DNA of 64,000 bases, taken from the NCBI GenBank assembly GCA_015066085.1, contig SVPA01000002.1, positions 83,614 to 147,613 on the forward strand, in the 5' to 3' direction. The notes beneath the pieces were generated by a model, which saw nothing but the letters and a program-made list of their open reading frames with translations, ran no database searches and was not told where the DNA came from. This stretch comes from Oscillospiraceae bacterium (GTDB taxonomy: Bacteria; Bacillota; Clostridia; Oscillospirales; Acutalibacteraceae). Position numbers and translations under genes: made by a program. Shown in pieces: positions 1 through 8,553 of this stretch. Numbering within the stretch: position 1 is the first letter of the stretch; each line of letters opens with the position of its first letter.

Positions 1-1
1 A

Positions 2-94
2 ATGAGTCAAAATGGGGCAAACTATATGGCAAAGCAGGGTAAAAATTGGCAGGAAATTCTGCTTCACTATTATCCCGGTTGCAAAATTGAATAA
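2..94 (+). CDS. spoIID: SpoIID, C-terminal end (5' truncated by window)
   Basis: Only the last 30 codons lie in the window. They begin with MSQNGANYMA and continue KQGKNWQEILLHYYPG before the TAA at 92-94. This is the conserved C-terminal signature of the SpoIID/LytB lytic transglycosylase family (GMSQxGA...ILxHYYPG). In spore formers SpoIID cuts peptidoglycan during engulfment with SpoIIM and SpoIIP. The catalytic Glu lies upstream, outside the window. The frame is open to the left edge. It could be another SpoIID-domain protein rather than SpoIID itself, because only the C-terminus is visible. Confidence 0.8.
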   Translation: MSQNGANYMAKQGKNWQEILLHYYPGCKIE

Positions 95-97
95 TAA

Positions 98-132
98 AAA
101 AGTCGGGAGTATGAAAGATACTCCCGACTTTT
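98..132. terminator. Bidirectional intrinsic terminator spoIID/hisS
   Basis: A perfect 15-bp stem (98-112 with 118-132) and 5-base loop. The stem begins with AAAA and ends with TTTT, so it gives a U-tract on both strands. It lies between two convergent genes. Confidence 0.9.
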
Positions 133-133
133 C

Positions 134-1429
134 TTATAGTTCAAATTGTTCTGCAAACTGTGCAAAGGTTGCTTCATAAATTGCGTCGGCGATATTATCA
201 AGACTGATTTCGCTTTCTTCGCCGTTTTCCATACACTTAAGCCGTGCCTTACCGTTTTCAAGTTCGCTCTCCCCAAGGACAAGGGTAAACCTTGCGCCAA
301 TTTTATTGGCGTATCTCATCTGTGCCTTAAGGCCTCTGCCGACAATATCGGTCAGCGCCTCAAAACCTTCGTCACGAAGAGTGTTACAAAGAACACTTGC
401 CTTCAGGGTTGCCGCCTCGCCCATTGGAGCAATATATAAATCACAGGTTTTTGGTGTGGGGATTTCAACATTCTGACTTTCAAGGACCATAAGCAGTCGC
501 TCAATTCCCATCGCAAAACCTAAAGCGGGTTCTTTCGCTCCGCCCATCTGTTCAAGAAGACCGTCGTATCTTCCGCCTCCGCAAACAGTTGCCTGTGCGC
601 CGATATCTCCCGAAATAAATTCAAATACCGTTCTTGTGTAGTAGTCAAGACCTCGAACAATTCGGGGGTTTATTTTATAGGCTATTCCCATAGCGTCAAG
701 GTGAGCCTTGACCCCGTCAAAATGGGTCTGACATTCGTCACAAAGGAAGTCAATAACCTTAGGAGCGTCCTTTGCAATTTCTGCACATACGGGGGACTTG
801 CAGTCAAGAATTCTCATAGGATTACGCTCAAGTCGCTCGTTACAGGTTGCGCAAAGTTCTGTCTTTTTGCTTTCGAAAAACTCTTTTAAAGCCTTATGAT
901 ATTCGGCTCTGCAAACAGGACAGCCGATAGAATTTATTTCAAGCGAAATTTTATTTATTCCAATATCACAAAGAAGTTGATTTGCAAGGGCAATCATCTC
1001 GGCGTCGGCCGCAGGAGAAGCGGCGCCAATACATTCCGCGCCGAACTGATGGAATTCACGAAGTCTGCCGGCCTGAGGTTTTTCATAGCGGTAACAACCG
1101 CCACAGTAACAAACCTTAACCGGAAGCGCAGCGGCGGTAAGCGAATGTTCAACAACACTTCTTATTACCCCTGCGGTAAATTCGGGGCGAAGCGTAATGG
1201 AACGGTCGCCCTTGTCTAAAAAGGTGTACATTTCCTTTTGAACGACATCGGTTGTGTCGCCGACATTCTTAACAAAAACTTCGGTATGCTCAAAAACAGG
1301 AACTCTGATTTCTTTAAAACCATAAAGCCCTGCGGTGTCAATCAGTTTTTGTTCAACAAACTGCCACTTATAACTTTCACCCGGTAAAACATCATTAGTG
1401 CCTCTGGGTGCTTTGTTTATTTCAGCCAT
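134..1429 (-). CDS. hisS: Histidyl-tRNA synthetase
   Basis: 431-residue class II aminoacyl-tRNA synthetase that charges tRNA-His in the cytoplasm. The N-terminus (INKAPRGTNDVLPGE), motif 2 (CYRYEKPQAGRLREFHQFGAE) and the HisRS-specific GLDYYTRTVFEF and GGGRYDGL segments are all visible. A cluster of Cys residues around 175-235 (CPVC, CATC, CDEC) suggests a structural metal site in the insertion domain, as in many clostridial HisRS. The ATG at 1427-1429 was chosen over an upstream in-frame start because it has a GGAG motif and the family N-terminus. It is the last gene of the long minus-strand operon, 14 bases after the mgsA-like gene. Confidence 0.97.
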   Translation of the reverse strand: MAEINKAPRGTNDVLPGESYKWQFVEQKLIDTAGLYGFKEIRVPVFEHTEVFVKNVGDTTDVVQKEMYTFLDKGDRSITLRPEFTAGVIRSVVEHSLTAAALPVKVCYCGGCYRYEKPQAGRLREFHQFGAECIGAASPAADAEMIALANQLLCDIGINKISLEINSIGCPVCRAEYHKALKEFFESKKTELCATCNERLERNPMRILDCKSPVCAEIAKDAPKVIDFLCDECQTHFDGVKAHLDAMGIAYKINPRIVRGLDYYTRTVFEFISGDIGAQATVCGGGRYDGLLEQMGGAKEPALGFAMGIERLLMVLESQNVEIPTPKTCDLYIAPMGEAATLKASVLCNTLRDEGFEALTDIVGRGLKAQMRYANKIGARFTLVLGESELENGKARLKCMENGEESEISLDNIADAIYEATFAQFAEQFEL

Positions 1430-1443
1430 AAAAATCTCCGTAA

Positions 1444-1848
1444 TTATTTTTCGTTTCTCATATATTCGCGCCAATCAAGGTCGCCTCGGTCAAGACCGCG
1501 GATTAGCATTTCTGCCGTTGCAATATTGGTGGCTACGGGAATCTGATGCACATCGCAAAGACGAAGCAGAGAGTGTTCATCGGGTTCGTCGGGTTTTGCG
1601 GTTAAGGGGTCGCGGAAGAGAAGAAGCATATCTATCTCGTCGCAGCCTATTCGTGCAGCAATTTGCTGCGAACCGCCGTGTGCTCCGCCTAAAAAAGTAA
1701 TAATATTAAGTCCGGTTGCTTCGGAAACCATCTTCCCCGTTGCGCCGGTAGCAAGTATTGTGTGTCGGCTGAGTATTCCGCAGTACGCAATGCAAAACTG
1801 TGTCATAAGTTCTTTTTTGGCGTCGTGTGCAATTAAAGCAATGTTCAT
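1444..1848 (-). CDS. mgsA: Methylglyoxal synthase-like protein with substituted active site
   Basis: 134 residues, the usual length of methylglyoxal synthase, which converts dihydroxyacetone phosphate to methylglyoxal and phosphate. It matches the family throughout (IALIAHD, ATGATG, FRDPLTAKP, LLRLCDVH, IPVATNIATAE). Two catalytic positions differ. Aligned to the E. coli enzyme, which I know from memory and which keeps a constant offset of 11, the catalytic base Asp71 (GGDQQ) is Ser60 (GGSQQ) and His98 (PHDPD) is Asp87 (PDEPD). His19, Asp91 and Asp101 are conserved as His8, Asp80 and Asp90. The family assignment is firm; normal catalysis is doubtful. It lies between the minD-like gene and hisS, a place also typical of mgsA in clostridial mre-min clusters. 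Confidence 0.85.
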   Translation of the reverse strand: MNIALIAHDAKKELMTQFCIAYCGILSRHTILATGATGKMVSEATGLNIITFLGGAHGGSQQIAARIGCDEIDMLLLFRDPLTAKPDEPDEHSLLRLCDVHQIPVATNIATAEMLIRGLDRGDLDWREYMRNEK

Positions 1849-1888
1849 CGTTTTACTCCTTTCGCATTTTTGGGTGAAATGCTATACA

Positions 1889-2623
1889 TTATATTTTTTT
1901 AAGTTTTGGCAAAGGCTCAGCCTTGTCGTAAATTCTTTTTACAATTCGGGTAAAGGCTTTAGCCTCTTTCCCCTTAACTGCAAACTTTCCGTTTAAAAAG
2001 GCAAGAGAAAGTCGGTCGCTATAGGGTACTATTCCAAGAAGCAAAAGTCCCGACTGGTCAATAATTCCGTCAATATCCTTAAAAACGGGGTTTTTAATAA
2101 AATAAGGTTCAAACTTATTTATAATAAGCCTTCCGTCACGGTCAATTTCTTTAAGAAGTCTGCCAATAGAACCGGCATCTCTGACCGAAACGGGATTAGC
2201 GTTACAAACGCATATAAATTCGGTATGAACAGGGAAAGCACGGTATAAAGTCTTGTCTGACCCTGCGGGCAGGTCGGCAATTACTGCGTCAAAGTCGCTG
2301 TCCTTCAAGGTTGCTAAAAACTCGCTGAATTTATTAGAATCAACAAGTCCTTTTTCGGCAGGGGCGGCAAGAAGCGATATGTCGGGGAATTTCTTAATGT
2401 TTAAAAGACAGGAAGAAAGGTCTCTTCCGTTTAAAGCGTCCGAAAGGTCAAAGAGAAGGTTTTCACTAACCCCAAGGAGCATATCAAGACAACGCATACC
2501 CTCGTCCATATCAATAAGAAGAACCTTTTTACCCTGTTTAGATAGGGCAATAGCAAGTCCTATACTGCAGGTAGACTTTCCTGCACCGCCTTTACCGCTG
2601 GTAACGGCAATAACTTTTACCAT
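1889..2623 (-). CDS. minD: MinD-like septum-site ATPase
   Basis: 244-residue ParA/MinD-family ATPase. It has the deviant Walker A GKGGAGKST (residues about 10-18), the MinD-type IDMDEGMRCLD switch segment and a Walker B-like ADLPAG. MinD normally dimerises on ATP, binds membrane through a C-terminal amphipathic helix and recruits the division inhibitor MinC. Here the C-terminus is a short basic tail (PLPKLKKI) without an obvious amphipathic helix, and neither minC nor minE is adjacent. The start ATG at 2621-2623 has a GGAG motif. Its position after mrdA resembles the clostridial mreBCD-mrdA-minCDE-rodA-mgsA cluster, so the MinD label is favoured, but it may be a divergent ParA-like protein. 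Confidence 0.75.
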   Translation of the reverse strand: MVKVIAVTSGKGGAGKSTCSIGLAIALSKQGKKVLLIDMDEGMRCLDMLLGVSENLLFDLSDALNGRDLSSCLLNIKKFPDISLLAAPAEKGLVDSNKFSEFLATLKDSDFDAVIADLPAGSDKTLYRAFPVHTEFICVCNANPVSVRDAGSIGRLLKEIDRDGRLIINKFEPYFIKNPVFKDIDGIIDQSGLLLLGIVPYSDRLSLAFLNGKFAVKGKEAKAFTRIVKRIYDKAEPLPKLKKI

Positions 2624-2699
2624 AGCGTTTCTCCAATCAATAATTTACCATACAAAGTATAGTTTGTCAAATAAATATCAAACTTTTAAGCAAATATTT

Positions 2700-4679
2700 T
2701 TAGCCTATAACAGTGTTGGGTTTAGTCTGGTCTAAAGTCGTTTTGTCCGAGAAGAAATATGCGTCAAGCATTGAACGGGCAACCGACGAACAGGTTCTTG
2801 AAGACGAGCCGTGTTCAAGAACAATAGCAACCGCAACCTCGGGGTTATCAAAGGGGGCAAAACAAATAAATACCGAATGGTCAGCGCCGTTTGCAACCTG
2901 TGAAGTTCCCGTTTTACCGCCGACCTTAATGCTGTAGTGGTTAAATGTGGCGCTTCCCGTACCGTCCTCGGTAACCGAAAGCATTCCCTCCTTAACCGCC
3001 TGAATGACCGTTTCTTTAATAACAAACTGTTCCATAATTTCAGGTTGGGTGGTTTTATAGGTGTTGCTCATATTGTAGGAAACAACCTTGTTAACAAGGT
3101 TTGCCTTATATCTTGTTCCCTCGTTTGCAAGGGTTGAAACATAAACCGCAAGTTGTAAGGGGGTAAAAGCGTTCATCTGCCCGATAGCGGCCTGAAGGGT
3201 ATTTCCGCCCCCGCCCTGTGAAGATTTTTCAATCAAAAGACCCGACGAGTCGTTGACATCTACTCCGGTTTTTACTCCAAGACCAAACAGTTTAAAATAC
3301 TTGTTAATGTTGTCAAGCCCTAACCGATAGCCCATTTCAAAGAAGAAGAAGTTACAGGATTTAGAAATAGCCTGATTAAGATTCATCGTTCCGTGATAAT
3401 GCATACAACGGGGCTGATAACTCGAATATTTGGTATATTTTTGAGAGCAGAAAACCGTTTCTCCGTGTTTTAGTTTCTCGTTTTCAAGAGCCGCAACCGC
3501 AACCGCAGGTTTTACGGTTGAACCGGGCGGATAAATTCCCTGAAATGCTCGGTCATTAAGCGGAGTATTAGGGTCGTTTAAGAGTTTGTTAAAATCCTTT
3601 GAATAGGTCGCAAGATTATATGACGGATAGTTGGCACTTGCAATAACCGCACCCGTTTTTACATTCATCATTACTGCGGCGCCGCCCGTAACCGAACCGC
3701 CTCTTGACTTAAGGGTCTCAACCGCATCTTTAAGAGCGTTTTGGGTTGAAATCTGAATACTTTTATCAAGGTTAAGTACAACCGTTCTGCCGGGGACAGG
3801 GTGTTTGGTTATCTCACTGGAGAGAATGTTTCCTTTAGCGTCTATTTTATAGGTAATTTCGCCGTCTGTGCCGTGAAGGTCGTCTTCGGCAAGGGCTTCA
3901 ATACCGCTTTTGCCTACCTTATCGTTAAAGGAATATCCTTTGTTTTTATATTTGTTCCATTCTTCTGCATAAATCGGTCCAACCGTACCGATAAGGTGGG
4001 GAGCGAGAGTACCGTCAACATACTCTCTGAAAGGAACGACATTTATGGTTACTCCCTCTAAAATAACGCCCGATTCTAAAATAATCTGCATTATTTCACT
4101 TGAAACATCTTCAGAAAAGGTAAAAGGATTAGATACCGAAAAATTATATACTTCAAGCGAGTATCTGACCCCCATGATAATTCGCCTTTCTGCCTTAGAA
4201 TAGGCCTCAAGGGAGTATCTTTCGGTCATTTCTTCTATACAGTTCTCTACCGTTGCATAGTGGGCAAGACCCAACTTGGATTTAAGATTTGCAACCGCTG
4301 CAGTATCGTTTGTAAAACTATAGGGAGAAGTAGTCTCAATGGGCAGAGAGTCGGTCCAGGAAGCGCCCTTTTCTAAAAGCATATTACAAAGGCGAAGAAT
4401 CACGCTGTTTGCGGTTTTCATATTGAAATACGCCTTGTTAAAAACAATATTATAGCCCTCACGGTTAACAGCGATTTCCCGTCCGTTAGCGTCAAGAATT
4501 TCGCCTCGTTGAGCCTTTATTACAGCCTTTCGGTAGGAAATTCCCTGCGCCTGAGCAATATACTCCTGAGCGTTAGACACCTGAAGCGAGAAAATCTGAC
4601 AGGAATATATAAAAAGGACAACAGCCATTATTACCGACAAGACCGAAAGTCTTTTTCTTGGATTCTTTTTAAATGGCAA
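2700..4679 (-). CDS. mrdA: Penicillin-binding protein 2, elongation transpeptidase
   Basis: 659-residue class B PBP. It has a cytoplasmic basic tail, one N-terminal membrane helix (about 11-31), a dimerisation domain with the RGEILDANGR motif, and a transpeptidase domain. The active-site motifs are all present: STVK at about 387, SCN at about 441 and KTGT at about 589. It cross-links peptidoglycan in the elongasome with MreBCD and RodA. It follows mreD by 11 bases, so it is co-transcribed with the shape genes. No rodA is seen in the window. The start Met precedes the typical basic stretch. Confidence 0.93.
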   Translation of the reverse strand: MPFKKNPRKRLSVLSVIMAVVLFIYSCQIFSLQVSNAQEYIAQAQGISYRKAVIKAQRGEILDANGREIAVNREGYNIVFNKAYFNMKTANSVILRLCNMLLEKGASWTDSLPIETTSPYSFTNDTAAVANLKSKLGLAHYATVENCIEEMTERYSLEAYSKAERRIIMGVRYSLEVYNFSVSNPFTFSEDVSSEIMQIILESGVILEGVTINVVPFREYVDGTLAPHLIGTVGPIYAEEWNKYKNKGYSFNDKVGKSGIEALAEDDLHGTDGEITYKIDAKGNILSSEITKHPVPGRTVVLNLDKSIQISTQNALKDAVETLKSRGGSVTGGAAVMMNVKTGAVIASANYPSYNLATYSKDFNKLLNDPNTPLNDRAFQGIYPPGSTVKPAVAVAALENEKLKHGETVFCSQKYTKYSSYQPRCMHYHGTMNLNQAISKSCNFFFFEMGYRLGLDNINKYFKLFGLGVKTGVDVNDSSGLLIEKSSQGGGGNTLQAAIGQMNAFTPLQLAVYVSTLANEGTRYKANLVNKVVSYNMSNTYKTTQPEIMEQFVIKETVIQAVKEGMLSVTEDGTGSATFNHYSIKVGGKTGTSQVANGADHSVFICFAPFDNPEVAVAIVLEHGSSSRTCSSVARSMLDAYFFSDKTTLDQTKPNTVIG

Positions 4680-4690
4680 TTTTTATCTCC

Positions 4691-5191
4691 TTAATAAGAA
4701 CTGAGTTTTTTGTTGAGAAAGTAAAAGGGGAAAACCCATACAGCAGTATAAACTGCCGACGGAATAAGGTATAAAATGAAATAGTCATAATTTACCGAAA
4801 CGCCAAAAAACACAAAGTAAATAATGTATTTAAGCATAAAGTACAAAAAGGACATTCCGGCGGAAAGACATAAAGCCGCCTTTAAGTTTCGGTTAAGAAA
4901 TCTTGAAGAAAGCACCGAGCAGACCGCACAACCGATAGTGAAGAAAAGGGTATTAAAACAAGATGAGTCGGAAGATACGCTGTCAATAAAAACACCGGTT
5001 AAAAAACCTGTGAGCAAACCTATGTTTTCAGAGTAAAATATAGATATTGAAAGAGCGGCAGGCAAAAGAATAAGAGGAACCGCCTGACCGATATTAAACA
5101 CCGCAACTCCGCTGTAACGAAGCATAAAGGCTGCCGCTAAAAGCAGAATATTTACAAATGCGGCTATAAAGCGTTTTCGTTTGATGTTCAT
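4691..5191 (-). CDS. mreD: Rod shape-determining protein MreD
   Basis: 166-residue integral membrane protein with about five hydrophobic segments (beginning FIAAFVNILLLAAAFML). It is recognised by composition and by its fixed place between mreC and mrdA, since MreD proteins share little sequence. The ATG at 5189-5191 follows the mreC stop codon by one base and has GGGAG inside the mreC end, which indicates translational coupling. It is an elongasome component in the cytoplasmic membrane. Confidence 0.88.
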   Translation of the reverse strand: MNIKRKRFIAAFVNILLLAAAFMLRYSGVAVFNIGQAVPLILLPAALSISIFYSENIGLLTGFLTGVFIDSVSSDSSCFNTLFFTIGCAVCSVLSSRFLNRNLKAALCLSAGMSFLYFMLKYIIYFVFFGVSVNYDYFILYLIPSAVYTAVWVFPFYFLNKKLSSY

Positions 5192-5192
5192 A

Positions 5193-6059
5193 TTATTCTC
5201 CCGAAATAAGCTGGTTACCCTGACCTGCAAAATCGGTTAAAATCATAACATTTCTTAGTTCCTCAAAATTTACTGCGGGCGAAACCGTGGCATAAAGCGA
5301 GGAAGAAATTGGGTCGCTTGAAATGTTACTTACCGTACCGATTATGAGTTTGTCCGGGAAAACACCGCTTCCCGAGGTAACGATTATATCACCTACTGCA
5401 ACCGAACAGGTTCTCGGAAGGTTAAAGAATTTTGTCTGGTTCTGGGTAGCGAGTTCGGTTGTGCCCGAAAGTGCGCCTGCGTCATTTGTACGAGAGTCGT
5501 ACGCTCCGCAGGTAAGCGAAGGGCTTAAAACAGTAGTTACTTTCGAGGTTGTAAAGCCAACCTCGGTTATATATCCTACAAGACCCGCTTCGGTAATAAC
5601 GGGGTCGTAAAGAGAAACTCCGTTTAAACTTCCGGCGTCAAGGGTAAAACCGCTGAAAATATCGTCGGGGTCGGTCGCCGTAACCATAGCGGGACAAAAC
5701 TTGAAGTCGGGATTTTGTTCTTTTATTTCAAGATATTTTTTATATTCTTCGTTTTGGTTAAGAATATCGTAGTAATCTACAAGTTGACCTCTGAGTTCGT
5801 CGACCTGAGCCTTTAGTTCTTCCTTTTCGGCGTTAAGTTCTGTCGCCGACCGAAAATTTTCGGCGAAGTCGGAGAATGCACCTATAACCGAGTTGGAAAG
5901 TTTTTGGAAAGGTGCAGTAAAAATTCCTACAATTCCTGCCTGAGGCGACATAAGACCGCCGAAAATTCCTGCTAAAATAGAAAGGGCAAGAACAATAGCA
6001 ATAATACATAATATTTTTTTAAATTGACGGCTTCTGAGAAAGAAACGCAAATGTTTCAC
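5193..6059 (-). CDS. mreC: Rod shape-determining protein MreC
   Basis: 288 residues, of usual length. An N-terminal membrane helix (about 15-37) is followed by a coiled coil (about 70-112, rich in Glu, Leu and Lys) and the extracytoplasmic beta-rich MreC domain (SGFTLDAGSLNGVS, GLVGYITEVG, GDIIVTSGSGVFP). MreC links MreB filaments to the PBP2/RodA synthase. It starts 14 bases after mreB. Confidence 0.95.
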   Translation of the reverse strand: MKHLRFFLRSRQFKKILCIIAIVLALSILAGIFGGLMSPQAGIVGIFTAPFQKLSNSVIGAFSDFAENFRSATELNAEKEELKAQVDELRGQLVDYYDILNQNEEYKKYLEIKEQNPDFKFCPAMVTATDPDDIFSGFTLDAGSLNGVSLYDPVITEAGLVGYITEVGFTTSKVTTVLSPSLTCGAYDSRTNDAGALSGTTELATQNQTKFFNLPRTCSVAVGDIIVTSGSGVFPDKLIIGTVSNISSDPISSSLYATVSPAVNFEELRNVMILTDFAGQGNQLISGE

Positions 6060-6073
6060 CTTCTGTAATTAAA

Positions 6074-7096
6074 TTATCTGTACTTCTTGCCTCTGCGGAA
6101 AACATAGTTGTCAAAGCGGTGTCCGGGTTCAAGGCGTTTTGCCGTACCCGCAACAACGCAGTCACTCGGGTTGTCGGCAATTCTTACCGGCATATTGGTT
6201 TCCTTAGCAATAAGTTCGGCAAGACCACGAAGCAAAGAACAACCGCCCGTAAGGGTAATTCCGCTTTCAATAATATCTGCCGCAAGTTCCGGAGGGGTTC
6301 TTTCAAGGGTTGTGCGGATTGTTTCAACAATAACCGAAACAGTATCGCTCATAGCGTCGCGAACCTCTGCGGAAGAAATAATTATATTTTTCGGCAGACC
6401 GTCTAAAAGGTTTCTACCTTTAATTTCAACCGTTTTTTCTTCTTCAAGGGGAAGAGCAGAGCCAAGTTCAAGTTTAACCTGTTCGGCGGTTCTTTCTCCG
6501 ATAAGAAGATTATATTTTTTACGGATATATCCGATAATTGCTTCGTCAAGGTCATCTCCTGCGGTTCTTACCGACTGGGCGGTAACAATATCGCCGAGAG
6601 ATATAACCGCAACCTCGGTTGTACCTCCGCCTATATCTGCAATCATACAGCCTTTAGCCTCCCAGACGGGAAGACCGGCACCAACCGCTGCCGCCATAGG
6701 CTCCTCAATAATATCAACATCGGAAGCACCCGCCTGTTTTAAAACTCCGTGAACGGCTCGGCTTTCAACCTCGGTTACACCCGCGGGAACGCAGATTACA
6801 ACCCTGACTTTTGAGAAGATAGAGCCTTTAAGAGCCTCTTTAATAAACCGTTTAAGCATTGCCGCCGTAACATCATAGTCGGCAATAACTCCGTGTTTTA
6901 AGGGGCGTACGGCAACAATTGAACCGGGGGTACGGCCAATCATTTCCTTTGCCTCGGTACCAACCGCTCTTACTGCGTCGTTTCGAACATCATAAGCAAC
7001 AACCGAAGGTTCTCTTAAAATAATACCTTTGCCTTTTTGGTAAACCAGTGTGTTTGCGGTACCTAAATCTATACCGATATCTCTTGTAAATAGCAT
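6074..7096 (-). CDS. mreB: Actin-like rod shape protein MreB
   Basis: 340-residue actin homologue. It has the phosphate 1 motif [11 protein letters not shown] at the N-terminus, the [13 protein letters not shown] segment, phosphate 2 ([15 protein letters not shown]) and the adenosine motif ([11 protein letters not shown]). It assembles into membrane-bound filaments that direct lateral wall synthesis. The N-terminal [10 protein letters not shown] contains hydrophobic residues of the kind used for membrane binding. It is the first gene of the mreBCD-mrdA block, 14 bases downstream of tsaD. Confidence 0.97.
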   Translation of the reverse strand: MLFTRDIGIDLGTANTLVYQKGKGIILREPSVVAYDVRNDAVRAVGTEAKEMIGRTPGSIVAVRPLKHGVIADYDVTAAMLKRFIKEALKGSIFSKVRVVICVPAGVTEVESRAVHGVLKQAGASDVDIIEEPMAAAVGAGLPVWEAKGCMIADIGGGTTEVAVISLGDIVTAQSVRTAGDDLDEAIIGYIRKKYNLLIGERTAEQVKLELGSALPLEEEKTVEIKGRNLLDGLPKNIIISSAEVRDAMSDTVSVIVETIRTTLERTPPELAADIIESGITLTGGCSLLRGLAELIAKETNMPVRIADNPSDCVVAGTAKRLEPGHRFDNYVFRRGKKYR

Positions 7097-7110
7097 AGTT
7101 TATATCCTCT

Positions 7111-8118
7111 CTAAATATAGTCAATGGGAAGTGTTGCTGTGGCGTTGAGTTCGGGTCCTGCCGTGTTTGAATTCATATACTCAAAGTATGCCTGAACGCC
7201 GACCATAGCGGCGTTATCGCCACAGTATTTAAGTTCGGGACGGAAAAAAGAAATCTCTCTCTTTTTACATTCTTGTTCGAGCCTTGTTCTAAGTTCGCTG
7301 TTTGCCGAAACACCGCCCGCAAGAACAAGGGTTTTTCTTCCCGTTTCTTCAAGGGCAAGTAAAGTGTTTTCAATAAGCATATCGCAAACCCGCTTTCTAA
7401 CCGTTGCCGCAAGAACGGGAATGTCAACCGTTTCTCCCTTTTGCGAGGCGTTGTGCAAGGTGTTTATAACGGCAGTTTTAAGTCCCGAAAAAGAAAAGTC
7501 ATAAATACTGTCCTCAATTTGCGGTTTTGGAAGCGGATATTTTTTAAAATCGGCTGTGGTTGCAATTTTGTCAAGGTTTACTCCGCCCGGGTAGGAAAGT
7601 CCCATAGCCCTTGCCGATTTATCAAAACATTCTCCCGCTGCGTCGTCACGGGTTTGCCCGATAATACTGAACTTGGTGTAATCGGCCACATCGGTTATAA
7701 CCGAATTACCGCCCGATACCGTAAGGCATAAAAACGGGGGTTTCAGTTGTTCGTTATCAATATAGTTTGCCGCTATATGCGAGCGAAGATGATGAACGGG
7801 GATAAGGGGCACGTTAAGACTCATCGCAAGACCTTTTGCAAAGTTTACTCCAACAAGCAAAGCCCCAATAAGACCGGGAGCAAAGGTTACCGCAACCGCA
7901 TCAATGTCGCTATAGGTTTTTTTAGCGTCGGCAAGTGCTTTGTCTACTACCGCCGATATATTCTCGCAGTGTCTTCTCGAGGCAATCTCGGGAACGACTC
8001 CGCCGTATTTTTTATGTTCTTCAATTTGTGTGTTTATTACCGAGGACAAAATATGTCTACCCTCAGTTACCGCCGCTGCCGTTTCGTCGCAGGACGTTTC
8101 AATAGCCAAAATCAGCAT
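7111..8118 (-). CDS. tsaD: tRNA threonylcarbamoyladenosine transferase TsaD
   Basis: 335 residues. It begins ILAIETSCDETAAAV and carries the metal-binding HHLRSH motif (about 110-115), FDKSARAMGLSYPGG and LAGGVSAN, all diagnostic of TsaD/Kae1. It transfers the threonylcarbamoyl group to A37 of ANN-decoding tRNAs with TsaB and TsaE. Those partners, often adjacent, are not in the window. It follows rimI by 3 bases. Confidence 0.96.
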   Translation of the reverse strand: MLILAIETSCDETAAAVTEGRHILSSVINTQIEEHKKYGGVVPEIASRRHCENISAVVDKALADAKKTYSDIDAVAVTFAPGLIGALLVGVNFAKGLAMSLNVPLIPVHHLRSHIAANYIDNEQLKPPFLCLTVSGGNSVITDVADYTKFSIIGQTRDDAAGECFDKSARAMGLSYPGGVNLDKIATTADFKKYPLPKPQIEDSIYDFSFSGLKTAVINTLHNASQKGETVDIPVLAATVRKRVCDMLIENTLLALEETGRKTLVLAGGVSANSELRTRLEQECKKREISFFRPELKYCGDNAAMVGVQAYFEYMNSNTAGPELNATATLPIDYI

Positions 8119-8121
8119 AGT

Positions 8122-8553
8122 TTAAAAACCTTCTGTTGTCATAATTATTGCATCTTCTTTAGGAAGACTGTAAAAATTCTTTCTTTTTCCAACCGCTTTA
8201 AACCCTTGTTTTTCGTAAAGGGCAATAGCGGGTAAGTTTGACTCTCTTACCTCAAGGGAAATAAATTTCAGACCCTTTTCTTTTGCGAGTTTTTTGCTCT
8301 GCTCAATAAGTGCCGAGCCAACCCCTTTTTTTCTTGTTTCTTTTGTTACCGCAACATTGGTAATATACCCTTCGTCAAGCACCGTCTGCAATCCTACATA
8401 ACCCAGCACCCGACCCTCTTCTTCAAAAAGCAAAAAATAGGTAGAGTTTTCAAGCGAGTCCAAAACTGCGTTTTCACTCCAGGGAGAAGAAAAACATTCT
8501 TTTTCTAAAAGGGCAATAAATTTTTCGTCCCCCGCCTTAAACTGTCTAATCAT
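8122..8553 (-). CDS. rimI: Ribosomal protein S18 alanine N-acetyltransferase-like GNAT
   Basis: 143-residue GNAT acetyltransferase. The acetyl-CoA-binding motif (TRKKGVGSALIEQS, about 70-83), the FSSPWSE segment and the LEVRESNLPAIALYEKQGF stretch are typical of RimI. RimI acetylates the N-terminal Ala of S18, although clostridial members may have wider substrates. It overlaps the upstream phosphatase gene by 4 bases and lies 3 bases before tsaD, the common rimI-tsaD pairing. Confidence 0.88.
   Translation of the reverse strand: MIRQFKAGDEKFIALLEKECFSSPWSENAVLDSLENSTYFLLFEEEGRVLGYVGLQTVLDEGYITNVAVTKETRKKGVGSALIEQSKKLAKEKGLKFISLEVRESNLPAIALYEKQGFKAVGKRKNFYSLPKEDAIIMTTEGF

Noticed and set aside
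1430..1474. N-terminal extension of hisS
   Set aside because: The extra residues do not fit the HisRS N-terminus and would overlap mgsA; the ATG at 1427-1429 has a good GGAG site.
2253..2735. 160-codon plus-strand frame opposite the minD-like gene
   Set aside because: It is antisense to a confident gene, without a ribosome-binding site; its composition is that of a shadow frame.
6108..6752. 214-codon open frame on the plus strand opposite mreB
   Set aside because: It lies wholly inside mreB, has a Ser/Ile-rich composition produced by the antisense of that gene, and has no ribosome-binding site or family match.
7747..8235. 162-codon plus-strand frame across tsaD and rimI
   Set aside because: It crosses two well-supported minus-strand genes and has no recognisable domain.
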